Assembly: GCA_937951615.1 (NCBI GenBank)
Contig: CALFBH010000041.1
Location: 1-64,000, forward strand
DNA length: 64,000 nucleotides
Reading direction: 5' to 3'
Origin: an uncultured Saprospiraceae bacterium
GTDB lineage: Bacteria; Bacteroidota; Bacteroidia; Chitinophagales; Saprospiraceae
Shown: positions 53,113-60,871 of the stretch, one piece after another
How positions within the stretch are numbered: position 1 is the first letter of the stretch
How the letters are laid out: every line of letters begins with the position of its first letter
Program-made: the position numbers and the translations under genes
Notes under the pieces: model-generated
What the model was told of the DNA's origin: nothing
What the model saw: the letters and a program-made list of their open reading frames with translations, nothing else
The model's database searches: none

Positions 53113-53148
53113 AGCCCGCTTATCAGTTTTGATAAGCGGGCTTTTTTG
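53113..53148. terminator. Bidirectional intrinsic terminator
   Basis: AGCCCGCTTATCA (53113-53125) and TGATAAGCGGGCT (53130-53142) are perfect complements around a 4-nt loop, with an A run before and a T run after. It ends the thioredoxin-like gene and could act in both directions. Confidence 0.93.
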
Positions 53149-53169
53149 TATTTAATATGTTGTCTTCGG

Positions 53170-53283
53170 CTTCGCTCAGACAACTGTAATTTTAGTTCAT
53201 TGAACGGAGTCGAAATGAACTCAGACCTTGCGACTTCGCTCAGACAACTGTCATTTGATTCATTGAGCGGAGTCGAAATGAAC
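53170..53283. repeat. 64-bp-period direct repeat
   Basis: Two copies start CTTCGCTCAGACAACTGT at 53170 and 53234; both also contain GGAGTCGAAATGAAC. This resembles a repeat common in Bacteroidota intergenic DNA. It sits behind the IscA-like gene. Confidence 0.9.
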
Positions 53284-53291
53284 ACTTTTAT

Positions 53292-53642
53292 TTACGCAGA
53301 AAAAGAAGTACCACAACCACAGGTATCAGTCGCATTCGGATTATTGAAGGTAAATCCTCTATTATTCAAACCATCCAGAAAATCTACTTCCATGCCCAGC
53401 AGATAAATAGCGTGTGCTTTATTCATAAACACTCTCATGCCTTTGATTTCAAACTCTTCATCATTTTCTTTCTGCATATCAAAGCCTAAGATATAAGTAA
53501 AACCAGAACAGCCGCCACCCTTTACTCCAATCCGCACACCATGATCTTCAGGTACACTTTTCTCTTCCATAATGCGCGTTAATTGCTTTATCGCTCCATC
53601 AGTCAGACTTACTGGTGCTTGTGCTATTAATGTATCTTTCAT
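53292..53642 (-). CDS. IscA/ErpA/HesB family iron-sulfur carrier
   Basis: A 116-residue A-type iron-sulfur carrier protein. The three ligand cysteines are conserved: Cys45 in GGGCSGF and Cys108/Cys110 in DTCGCGTSF. VSLTDGAIKQLTRIME and VDFLDGLNNRGFTFNNPNA are also typical. It accepts Fe-S clusters from a scaffold and passes them to apo-proteins. No isc or suf genes are adjacent, so it is a stand-alone copy. Full length. Confidence 0.93.
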   Translation of the reverse strand: MKDTLIAQAPVSLTDGAIKQLTRIMEEKSVPEDHGVRIGVKGGGCSGFTYILGFDMQKENDEEFEIKGMRVFMNKAHAIYLLGMEVDFLDGLNNRGFTFNNPNATDTCGCGTSFSA

Positions 53643-53827
53643 GATTTCTATATTATTTAAGGAATGATGTTCTTTACAAAGTTACAAACTTTAATCCAAT
53701 TGTACACCTTCTGCCAATTCTTCCGATTCTATCGTCTGTTTAATGACAAAAAATACTTCCTGTAGTATCTTTTAAGTCAAATTGCGTTTTAAATGTCAAA
53801 ATTACAAGTCTTTTGATAGTATTTAAA

Positions 53828-53835
53828 TAAATTTG
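53828..53835 (+). promoter_or_regulatory. Candidate -7 box for the gene at 53865
   Basis: TAAATTTG matches TAnnTTTG, 29 nt before the start. The upstream TTTG (53812-53815) is too close (12 nt) for the normal spacing. Confidence 0.45.
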
Positions 53836-53864
53836 CACCCACTTTTGTTCTATAAACAAACAAT

Positions 53865-54389
53865 ATGGCAGTTATAATTCTTGATATCTTAAAATATACC
53901 CTTCCGGCACTCATTGTCTTCCTGACCGTCTTTTTTATGTTGCGGTACTACTTCAGATTTGAAGAAAAATCAAAATCTTTAGAGTATAAAGCCGGACATC
54001 GCAATATTACCTTGCCTTTGCGCCTACAAGCTTATGAGCGACTAGCGGTATTATGCGAACGGATTTCATTGCCCAATCTGATTTTACGGATTCGTACTGG
54101 TAGCATGACGGCTTCCGATTTGCAAATTGCTTTGCAGGTCGCTATGCAGCAGGAATTTGAGCATAATGTTGCCCAGCAAATCTATGTTTCTCCTGAACTC
54201 TGGCAAATTATCAACCTGGCAAAAAATGACTCTATCAATATGATTAATCATGTTGCCAAAGAAATGCCCCCCAATGCTTCAGGACTAGAGTATAGCCGAA
54301 AAATATTCAGCTTCTTAGATACGAGAGGAGCGACCGGACTGGACAAAGCACGCGCTGCGATTAACAAAGAAGTCAGCCTTGTCTTATAA
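53865..54389 (+). CDS. Conserved Bacteroidota membrane-anchored protein
   Basis: A 174-residue protein with one N-terminal membrane span (about 9-30) and a cytosolic helical domain. The segment ITLPLRLQAYERLAVLCERISLPNLILRI is strongly patterned and I recall it from a Bacteroidota protein family of unknown function. Later motifs are LQIALQVAMQQEFEHNVAQQIYVSPELWQII and FSFLDTRGATGLDKARAAI. No enzymatic residues stand out. It precedes the 5'-nucleotidase-domain lipoprotein by 29 nt and may be co-transcribed. Confidence 0.7.
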   Translation: MAVIILDILKYTLPALIVFLTVFFMLRYYFRFEEKSKSLEYKAGHRNITLPLRLQAYERLAVLCERISLPNLILRIRTGSMTASDLQIALQVAMQQEFEHNVAQQIYVSPELWQIINLAKNDSINMINHVAKEMPPNASGLEYSRKIFSFLDTRGATGLDKARAAINKEVSLVL

Positions 54390-54418
54390 ACGATACATCA
54401 ATGAATGACGAATTACGA

Positions 54419-55165
54419 ATGAATCTGCTCAAGCCTAAAGCCTTGGTTCTTGCACTCTTTTGTCTTGTGATAACAGCTTGTCAGCCTCGCCTGCATTTTC
54501 TGGGAACAGAAAGTACTTACCATCGAAGTGACACGCTTTCCCTCGCTGATACAGATATGGCGGCTATGATACAGCCTTATAAGCAGCAACTCGATGTAGA
54601 GATGAATCAGGTGATTGGACAGGCAGCCAAAGACCTGACCAAAGGCAATCCTGAATCGACACTTGGTAATTTTGTGGCTGATTTGATCCATAAAAAAAGC
54701 GAAGAATACTATGGCAAGCCCATTGATTTGACTGTCGTCAATAGCGGCGGATTGAGAATTCCTATCCTGTCTGCCGGTGATATTACACGCAGTAAAGTTT
54801 TCGAGCTGATGCCTTTCGACAACCTGCTGGTTGTGGTGGAAGTAGAAGGAAGTGAGTTACCCAAACTTTTCAACACCATGGCAGAAAAAGGCGGCTGGCC
54901 AGTGAGCTGGCATATTAGCCACGCTATCAAAGACAACAAACCTATAGATATTCTGATTAGCGGCGAGCCTATTCAGGCAGATAAAATTTATACCGTAGCT
55001 ATTTCCGACTACCTTGCCAATGGTGGTGACAATCTTTTCTTTCTTGCAGATAAAAAACGCCATGAACTGGGCAAGTTATTCCGAGGGGCTATCTTGGAAT
55101 ATATTGCCGAGCAGAATGAGCCTGTAGATGCTGAACTGGAAGGGCGGGTTGTGGTGAAAGAGTAA
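54419..55165 (+). CDS. 5'-nucleotidase C-terminal domain lipoprotein
   Basis: A 248-residue lipoprotein with signal sequence MNLLKPKALVLALFCLVITAC and the lipobox cysteine. The rest is a 5'-nucleotidase C-terminal domain, which binds the nucleoside part of the substrate: STLGNFVADLI, VNSGGLRIPILSAGDITRS, LMPFDNLLVVVEV, and YTVAISDYLANGGDN. The metallophosphatase domain is not fused, and no gene for it follows, although Bacteroidota commonly encode the two halves side by side. Either it works with a distant partner or has another role. I prefer the Met at 54419 because MNDELR before it is acidic and unlike a signal n-region; 54401 is possible. Confidence 0.85.
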   Translation: MNLLKPKALVLALFCLVITACQPRLHFLGTESTYHRSDTLSLADTDMAAMIQPYKQQLDVEMNQVIGQAAKDLTKGNPESTLGNFVADLIHKKSEEYYGKPIDLTVVNSGGLRIPILSAGDITRSKVFELMPFDNLLVVVEVEGSELPKLFNTMAEKGGWPVSWHISHAIKDNKPIDILISGEPIQADKIYTVAISDYLANGGDNLFFLADKKRHELGKLFRGAILEYIAEQNEPVDAELEGRVVVKE

Positions 55166-55181
55166 AACTATCCTCCTCAAA

Positions 55182-55541
55182 ATGAAAAAGCCAATAAACA
55201 TCAATACTAAAGGGCAGCTTATTCAATTAAATGCCGGAAAATATAAGATAGATATTCTTGGTGGCTGGTTTGTCGAACTTGGAAATTTTTCGGTTTCCAT
55301 TAGACATACTGAAAAAGAAGAACTGATAAATGCTCAAAAAAAGATAGGACGCGCTCAAATGTATGCTTTTAATAAAAGAGCAAAAAGAATTTTCGTAATC
55401 GACGTCCCTGTCAGCGGAAAATATGAAATTATATTTAAGCATTCAGATACCATAACTGTAAAACGTACCAACCTATTCATTGCTTCTCTCTTTGAAAAAG
55501 CGATTCCATCTCAACATTTAGAAATCTATTTCTATCGATAG
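55182..55541 (+). CDS. Hypothetical protein
   Basis: A 119-residue basic protein (many Lys) with no signal peptide and no membrane span. Sequence alternation (KYKIDILGGWFVELGNFSVSI, KRIFVIDVPVSGKYEIIFK) suggests a small beta-rich fold. I recognise no family. It starts 16 nt after the 5'-nucleotidase-domain gene, so the two probably share a transcript. It occupies the place where the metallophosphatase half is usually encoded but shows no metal-binding motif of that fold. Confidence 0.55.
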   Translation: MKKPININTKGQLIQLNAGKYKIDILGGWFVELGNFSVSIRHTEKEELINAQKKIGRAQMYAFNKRAKRIFVIDVPVSGKYEIIFKHSDTITVKRTNLFIASLFEKAIPSQHLEIYFYR

Positions 55542-55556
55542 ACTTTATATCTTTTA

Positions 55557-55588
55557 TTTGCACAGTTATTTATTTTTAAATATATTTG
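55557..55588 (+). promoter_or_regulatory. Bacteroidota promoter for the secreted protein at 55608
   Basis: TTTG (55557-55560), 20 nt, then TATATTTG (55581-55588), an exact consensus match. The predicted leader is only about 15 nt. Confidence 0.75.
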
Positions 55589-55607
55589 TATAAATAAAAT
55601 ATCTGGC

Positions 55608-57545
55608 ATGAAAAATATTTTCGTTGTTCTGTTACTCGCCCTCCCTCATTTTACCTCCGCTCAATTTTTAGAAGAATTCGACCTCAACCCGCCCAATCCA
55701 CAGAATTTCTATGGTGCGGAAAATTGGGCTATTTTTGTGCATGACCGAGACAACCAATATACATTGGCAAATGCACTTGCCCATCATGGTCCCAACTGTG
55801 AGCCACCAGTACACCTGAGTCCGGCAGATACTTATGATACCACTCATGTTGTTAATGATTATGAAGCGACCTGCTATTCTTGTAAGAACCATTTGATGAC
55901 TTCCATTCGCTCAGATGGCTATGGACTTATTCATTTAGTCCCCAATCAAATGGCAGATTTTTCGCAACAGGAAGCAGTTGTCCGTATTGATATTTCAACT
56001 ATGGATGAAGCTGGAACTGGACGCGACTGGTTTTCTTTCCAGTTGAGCCCTTATGATGATTTTAATCCCCTTTCAGTAACTGAGGCTGCTGCGGATTTGC
56101 AAGGTAGATCTAAAAATACGCTTTGGATAGAAACAGGTTATACTAATGGGCTGAGGAGCTTTGAAGTCAAATTCACAGATGATAATTTTAATACCCGCGT
56201 TCTACCTATTGCTGGCTATGAACATCTGGAAGACCTCATCAGCATTTCAAAAATCCAAAGAACGCCTTTTGAATTGAGGATTTCACAAAATTCGGTCAAG
56301 TTTGGTATACAACTGCCAGAAGACCATCCTTCCGGTAATGAATATTATTGGTGGGTAGATGCGACCACACATTATAATACACAATCGACCGATGAGCAGC
56401 CCATAAATTTTGCTTGGACGGAAGCCGTTGTTCAGTTTGGACATTACAGTTATAACCCCAGAAAAAATGGATTGGGAATAGAGAATACCTGGCACTGGGA
56501 CAATGCTTATATCCACCCTGCCAAACCATTTAACATCATAAACACCAATGCCCGATATGCTGATGCAAATAGTCCAACCTTGTATTTTGATACACCCGCT
56601 CCGGCTAATGCCAAACTCGTTTTTGCTGCCCCCGACTGGGAATTAGTTGGAGGCAATTTAGCCTTGCAATTTGGCAATAATCCTACTTGGTATACACCAA
56701 CGAGAAAAGAAGCTTCGTCATACGATTGTGTTCCTGGTTCTTATTGTTGGAATGCATCTTATTCATTTTTTGAAATTGATATTCCACAAGGCACAGCAGA
56801 GGTCACCTTCAATGGAGCAGATAATTTTGCTCAAAACTGGATGGCAAAAGACGTTTACATCCTTAGTCCTTCTGTTCCTGCCGCTCCGATTGCGCTTGAT
56901 ATTTGTGCAATATTGGAAGGCTGCTATGATGCTTCATCAGGCAATATGACCAACACCCTTGAAAGTATGAATTTGTTGCCCAGCAATCAGCCTTATAATA
57001 GTGAACCCTGGAGCTATACTGGAACAGAAACACTGAATACGACAGATGTTGCCGACTGGGTGCTGGTTTCTTTCAGAACCGGAACAGCGGCAAGTACCGA
57101 AATTGCAAAAACAGCTGCTTTGCTTCAGCGCGATGGCTGTATTTATTTTCCTGATAGCGATGTTCTGCCTAGTGGATTCAATACGCCAGTCTATATCGTC
57201 GTCATGCATCGAAATCATATTGCTGCAATGACACCACAGCCTGTAAGTATTATAAACAATACGCTGACTTACGATTTCCGAACGGCACAAAGTTATATCG
57301 TAGCGGGTAGCTATGGGCAAAAACAACTAGCTTCCGGTGACTGGTGTATGTTTGCAGGCGATATAAATCCAAGCGATATCGGCGGATACGATATCAATGG
57401 TAATGACAAAAGTGTTTGGACAACTTTTAATGGACTCTTCAGCGACTATTTTCCTGCTGACCTGAATCAGGATGGCGACGTCAATGGAGCCGACAAAGGG
57501 GTATGGTTAGGTAATAATGGTATTTTTTCGGCAGTGCCAAAATGA
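55608..57545 (+). CDS. Secreted protein with VPK C-terminal module
   Basis: A 645-residue exported protein (signal peptide to about residue 19, HFTSAQ). Residues 20-310 look like a concanavalin-like jelly roll (YWWVDATTHYN, GIENTWHWDNAYIHPA), followed by a second beta-sandwich (315-420, LVFAAPDWELVGGNLALQF). Residues 430-645 are the shared module, with the loops GYDINGNDKSVW and DLNQDGDVNGADKGVW and the end FSAVPK. No catalytic residues are recognised; a glycan-binding or adhesive role is plausible. It has its own promoter and a CTGGGTTGCGCATC repeat 5 nt behind the stop. Confidence 0.8.
   Translation: MKNIFVVLLLALPHFTSAQFLEEFDLNPPNPQNFYGAENWAIFVHDRDNQYTLANALAHHGPNCEPPVHLSPADTYDTTHVVNDYEATCYSCKNHLMTSIRSDGYGLIHLVPNQMADFSQQEAVVRIDISTMDEAGTGRDWFSFQLSPYDDFNPLSVTEAAADLQGRSKNTLWIETGYTNGLRSFEVKFTDDNFNTRVLPIAGYEHLEDLISISKIQRTPFELRISQNSVKFGIQLPEDHPSGNEYYWWVDATTHYNTQSTDEQPINFAWTEAVVQFGHYSYNPRKNGLGIENTWHWDNAYIHPAKPFNIINTNARYADANSPTLYFDTPAPANAKLVFAAPDWELVGGNLALQFGNNPTWYTPTRKEASSYDCVPGSYCWNASYSFFEIDIPQGTAEVTFNGADNFAQNWMAKDVYILSPSVPAAPIALDICAILEGCYDASSGNMTNTLESMNLLPSNQPYNSEPWSYTGTETLNTTDVADWVLVSFRTGTAASTEIAKTAALLQRDGCIYFPDSDVLPSGFNTPVYIVVMHRNHIAAMTPQPVSIINNTLTYDFRTAQSYIVAGSYGQKQLASGDWCMFAGDINPSDIGGYDINGNDKSVWTTFNGLFSDYFPADLNQDGDVNGADKGVWLGNNGIFSAVPK
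56895..57542 (+). other. VPK C-terminal module, copy 3 (216 residues)
   Basis: Begins LDICAILEGCYDASSG and ends NNGIFSAVPK. Shared landmarks: VADWVLVSFRTG, STEIAKTAALLQRDGCIYFPD, YIVVMHRNHIAAMTP, SYGQKQL, CMFAGD and two dockerin-like loops. It is the shortest copy and the most divergent in the first third. Confidence 0.85.
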
Positions 57546-57550
57546 GGTTT

Positions 57551-57579
57551 CTGGGTTGCGCATCACGGCGTTTTTTGAA
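57551..57579 (+). repeat. CTGGGTTGCGCATC 3'-end repeat, copy 3
   Basis: CTGGGTTGCGCATCACGGCG then TTTTTTGAA, 5 nt after the stop codon of the secreted protein gene. It continues into CCACTAATCCCGATAGCTATC, which differs from the flanks of the other two copies. Confidence 0.8.
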
Positions 57580-57693
57580 CCACTAATCCCGATAGCTATC
57601 GTAGATAAGGGGCACTAAGAAACTTTTGTTACACTGTAATAGCTGTATTTTTAGAACGTGTTTAAAATTCTATGATTAGGTTACTTACCCTTT

Positions 57694-57936
57694 TTGCCAT
57701 ATTCACTAAAATGCTCAAAACCAGCACCTTATATTTATTCGAGGGCAGATAGAGCAAAGTTAGGGAAACATATTCAGAAGATCAGACAAGAAAAGAATTT
57801 ATCTCAACAGGAGGTGGCTAAAGTTATTGGCGTGACTGATGCTGCCATATCTCATTGGAAATATGGGAGGCATGTGCCTCAACATTGGCTTGTGGGGGCT
57901 ATTGTTGAGTTCTTGGGGTATAAGCCGTTTCGCTAA
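57694..57936 (+). pseudogene. XRE-type helix-turn-helix remnant
   Basis: Eighty codons open only from a TTG; no in-frame ATG exists before the domain. GKHIQKIRQEKNLSQQEVAKVIGVTDAAISHWKYGRHVP is a clear XRE/Cro-type helix-turn-helix, and the end GAIVEFLGYKPFR matches small Bacteroidota XRE proteins that normally carry more sequence on the N-terminal side. In another frame, an ATG at about 57672 gives a short open stretch ending just before the domain, so a frameshift between the two is possible. It could instead be a real TTG-started gene. Confidence 0.5.
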
Positions 57937-57952
57937 ACTTTTTATGGTTTGA

Positions 57953-58636
57953 TTATAGTTTCGAAAGTACTTTCCTCACTTTACATTCATTCATGTTAGG
58001 TTTGATGTCATCACTATATAATAAGCTGATAATTTGTTTATCTATTTCTGCGTATTCTGTAGGCCAGTTAGGAGGGAATCCCTGATAAAATACACTTTCA
58101 AAGTAAGTTTCTGAATCATTAGGTAAACCCATGATCTGTGTCATTTCCTCTCTTATTACACTTTTGAGTATATCTGGACCAACTTCATTTATATTGATAA
58201 AAAAAGTAGCACTGCAAATATCTCCTTTTCTGTTTTTTATATTGAATGCTCCTTTAGGTGTACTAGGAAACAAGCCTTCAAACTCTGGTTCATAGATTTC
58301 TACATAGTCATTATAAAATCCAAAGTAGCCGATAACGTTTGCCTCCTCCTCATTGTCCACGATCTCAATAGAGATTTCATCTATTAATTCATCCAGTTCC
58401 TCAACTATTTTTTCCCTTTCTTCTTCTACAGTTGCTGAAAAAATAGGATGAGTGCCGACAAAATGTAATTTTACATCTTTAGTCCATTTACGAATATTTA
58501 TGTCAGTTTGATAAACTTCGTTTTTCATCGCTATTTCTACAAAATAAAGGTGTGCCGGATCTGTTAATTCTATGTCCTGTTTTTCGCAGGAAACAAAGAA
58601 CGTACACAACAAAAGTGAGCGTAAAATATTTTTCAT
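57953..58636 (-). CDS. DUF2927-like lipoprotein, putative metalloprotease
   Basis: A 227-residue lipoprotein (signal to lipobox region FVSC, Cys17). The mature part contains IREEMTQIMGLPNDSETYFESVFYQG and WPTEYAEIDKQIISLLYSDDIKPNM, the conserved core of DUF2927, a family with zincin-like traits (a Glu-rich helix followed by Gly-Leu-Pro-Asn-Asp-Ser). The canonical HExxH is absent; EEMTQ takes its place. It is the last of three same-strand lipoprotein genes (57953-60214). Confidence 0.78.
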   Translation of the reverse strand: MKNILRSLLLCTFFVSCEKQDIELTDPAHLYFVEIAMKNEVYQTDINIRKWTKDVKLHFVGTHPIFSATVEEEREKIVEELDELIDEISIEIVDNEEEANVIGYFGFYNDYVEIYEPEFEGLFPSTPKGAFNIKNRKGDICSATFFININEVGPDILKSVIREEMTQIMGLPNDSETYFESVFYQGFPPNWPTEYAEIDKQIISLLYSDDIKPNMNECKVRKVLSKL

Positions 58637-58665
58637 TTTTCTGAATTATAACATAATTATTTTGA

Positions 58666-58717
58666 GTGGTTCTTTAACAAATTTTCCGTTCACCGGAAAA
58701 CGATGCTAAAGAACCAC
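58666..58717. repeat. Compound cruciform-like hairpin
   Basis: Outer stem GTGGTTCTTTA/TAAAGAACCAC (58666-58676 and 58707-58717) encloses an inner stem TTTTCCG/CGGAAAA (58682-58688 and 58694-58700). It lies between the first two lipoprotein genes met on the minus strand and could trim or attenuate their transcript. Confidence 0.85.
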
Positions 58718-58731
58718 ACTTGAATTTAATT

Positions 58732-59532
58732 TTAATCTGCTAATTTGAATTCTGAATAAGCCAACGTATAGCAGGTTGCCAAATAGGTCTGATCTTCCAT
58801 ATTCAATCCTTGAATATCTCCTCTTATAACGTAAATAGTTAATACTGCTTCATCTGGTATATTCTCTTCAATATTGAGTAAGTATTCTCCGTTATCTTCC
58901 ACAAGTACGCTAATACTGGAAGATTCTTCATTCAAACCCTGATTCTTACCAGATTTTGAATATGAAACAGCTATTCCGACTCCTTTATCATTTTGATAAT
59001 CAGCATTCCATTGTATTAATACCTGACGATTGACATTATCTACTCTGGAATAAGTTTTAACAGGCTCATTGATAACTAATTCTGGCGGACAGTATAATTC
59101 AGCACCTACTTCTTCTTCCCTTCCATTTACTGAAGATACTGCTACACTTGTAGTTGTGCCAAATAAGTGCTTTGTGGCTTGTCTGTCTCGACCGCTTACC
59201 TTATAAGTCATATTCTGTTCAGCAATAGGACTTAAACTGAGGTCACCTACTAGCACATTACTCATTGTAACGGGGCTGCCATCTTCATCCCAAAACCTTG
59301 CTGTCGCACTGTTTTGTGCATTTTTCTTTGTGATTTCACTATCTCCAAACATCTTTCTTCCTTGTATAGAAATGTACCCATTCCAATCTCCCTCGTATAA
59401 ATTTCCAGCTTCTATCAGATCAAGGAAATTAATCTTATTTACTACAGGAGAGTCAATTTCTCTTTCGCAGGAAAAAATAAACATGCTTAGAATAAAAAGC
59501 ATTATAAGTATAAAAATTGATTTATTTTTCAT
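58732..59532 (-). CDS. Hypothetical lipoprotein
   Basis: A 266-residue lipoprotein with signal sequence MKNKSIFILIMLFILSM and lipobox FIFSC. Residues 155-260 look like a fibronectin type III or Ig-like domain (VNRQVLIQWNADYQNDKGVGIAVSYS, DNGEYLLNIEENIPDEAVLTIYVIRGDIQG). The N-terminal part is rich in Asn, Ser and Asp with no recognised family. It is the middle of three lipoprotein genes, 34 nt downstream of the first. The group looks like a surface lipoprotein cassette. Confidence 0.68.
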   Translation of the reverse strand: MKNKSIFILIMLFILSMFIFSCEREIDSPVVNKINFLDLIEAGNLYEGDWNGYISIQGRKMFGDSEITKKNAQNSATARFWDEDGSPVTMSNVLVGDLSLSPIAEQNMTYKVSGRDRQATKHLFGTTTSVAVSSVNGREEEVGAELYCPPELVINEPVKTYSRVDNVNRQVLIQWNADYQNDKGVGIAVSYSKSGKNQGLNEESSSISVLVEDNGEYLLNIEENIPDEAVLTIYVIRGDIQGLNMEDQTYLATCYTLAYSEFKLAD

Positions 59533-59566
59533 TTTATTCTATTTTAAAATACTAATTAATAATTTT

Positions 59567-60214
59567 CTAGCAGCCGCAGTTCGCCACACCATTATACTGA
59601 AAATCTTCCCATTCAAACCAAATTATAGGATTCATACCTGCGGTTATAACTTCTTCTTTAGTAGCAGTGTATGATTCTTGAAAACTCGTGGCAGAAGGAT
59701 TGCATAAAGAGCAAGCAAATGGTGCAGTATTGAAGCAAGGAGTAATAATGTCTAGTCTAAATGTTAATGTACCTTCTCCTTCTTCAAATTCTGGCAAATA
59801 AAACCGATTCACATTAGCAAATGGAAATTCTAACTGATCATACTCAAAAAATTCTTCAAAAGGTTCACCATTACTACATCTTCCATTAATAAGTATTCTT
59901 ATGTAATATTTTGATGTTGATAAAGTGTTGAACGAATTACTGGTATATACATCTTCTGCTGGAGTCTGATTATTGATAAGTGTCTCAAAATCATTGTCCA
60001 CTAACGAGATACAACCATTTAAGCTTTGATAAAAATCAGGTGGAAACATAACATCTCCGTTGTAACGTGTTTGCGGGTCTACGCAAGGGCTATCGTAATT
60101 ATCCACACCAGGATCCAAATCTATACATCCATTACAGCCAGTAGTTAAAACAATAATGGACATCAATATGAAGGAATAATAATAAACTCCATATTGTCCT
60201 TTAAATACATTCAT
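59567..60214 (-). CDS. Hypothetical cysteine-rich lipoprotein
   Basis: A 215-residue lipoprotein with hydrophobic segment YSFILMSIIVLTTGC giving the lipobox. The mature part is acidic with about nine cysteines (NGCIDLD, DSPCVDP, GRCSNGE, TPCFNTAPFACSLCNPS, NCGC), likely disulfide-bonded in the periplasm or at the surface. No family is recognised. It is the first gene of the lipoprotein cassette and follows a possible structured leader (60246-60348). Confidence 0.68.
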   Translation of the reverse strand: MNVFKGQYGVYYYSFILMSIIVLTTGCNGCIDLDPGVDNYDSPCVDPQTRYNGDVMFPPDFYQSLNGCISLVDNDFETLINNQTPAEDVYTSNSFNTLSTSKYYIRILINGRCSNGEPFEEFFEYDQLEFPFANVNRFYLPEFEEGEGTLTFRLDIITPCFNTAPFACSLCNPSATSFQESYTATKEEVITAGMNPIIWFEWEDFQYNGVANCGC

Positions 60215-60245
60215 TTTGATTAATTTTAAAGTTCGTTAAAAGTTT

Positions 60246-60348
60246 TTGCGGTCCTACTAAGCCGGACTACAAAGCTTTGCCGTGTGGCTTTCCTCTCGAA
60301 AGCGGCACGGCTTTTTTTGTTTTGCATCAGCTGACCGGTAAAGACCGG
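60246..60348 (-). ncRNA. Possible structured leader RNA of the lipoprotein operon
   Basis: Read on the minus strand, three hairpins follow one another: CCGGT-CTTT-ACCGG (60348-60335); a longer stem GCCGTG...CACGGC with inner GCTTTC-GAGA-GGAAAGC (60311-60279); and GTCC...GGAC (60267-60251). Each is followed by a GCAAA motif: GATGCAAAAC, CGGCAAAGC and CCGCAAAAAC. The GGCAAAG and GGACCGCAAA elements recall the conserved loops of c-di-GMP-I riboswitches, but an extra base and the lack of the downstream stem argue against a canonical member. It ends about 30 nt before the first lipoprotein start. On the opposite strand the middle hairpin plus T7 would also pass as a terminator. Confidence 0.4.
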
Positions 60349-60580
60349 ACATACCTTGCTCCTTCCATAGGCAGTAGATTATGGTTAAGAAAAAAGAATA
60401 CAATAACCTTACGTATATACATATATGTGTACACACAGTTACTGTTTATTCCGCTATGTTGTAGAGTGGTATCAAGATTAACCGGCTTGAATTATGTCTC
60501 GGGCTTATTTGTTTTTTCCGAAGTCACGAGCATTTGCATGTAAACCAGTTATCAGTAGTATCGTGACCGTAAATATAATA

Positions 60581-60590
60581 CCCCCCCCCC
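60581..60590. repeat. Poly-C tract, ten residues
   Basis: Ten consecutive C residues (G on the minus strand) in the 657-nt interval 60215-60871, about 370 nt upstream of the lipoprotein operon. Such tracts are prone to slipped-strand changes. The rest of the interval contains only A/T-rich spacer and repeat copy D. Confidence 0.9.
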
Positions 60591-60806
60591 GCAAAAACAA
60601 AAATTTTTCTTATATTTTTTTGAAAAATTTTGTACCGTAGTCCATCCCCTTCACTCCTTCCCAAAGAGGACATTATTGTTCGGAATAAGTAAAATTTTGG
60701 TACTTTGGGTAAGTATAAACACTAAAAACGGCAAAACAAAAGAGCATAACAGTAGCTACCGTGATTGAATTTTAACGCAGTTCAGGATAAAATTTGTCGT
60801 TTGCAG

Positions 60807-60835
60807 CCATCGACTATGGACTGTCGACCATCGAC
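60807..60835 (-). repeat. Dispersed 3'-end element, copy D
   Basis: CCATCGACTATGGACTGTCG then ACCATCGAC, 36 nt after the stop of the minus-strand MBL-Rieske gene. It differs from copy C by one base in the core and is preceded by TTTGCAG as in other copies. Confidence 0.85.
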
Positions 60836-60871
60836 ATTCTGAACATTTTAAAATTCGGGACGACTCATATT

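Noticed and set aside
60279-60318. Ordinary plus-strand terminator at the lipoprotein leader
   Set aside because: Hairpin plus T7 would qualify, but no plus-strand gene precedes it, so I treat it as part of the minus-strand leader; termination of an antisense RNA remains possible.
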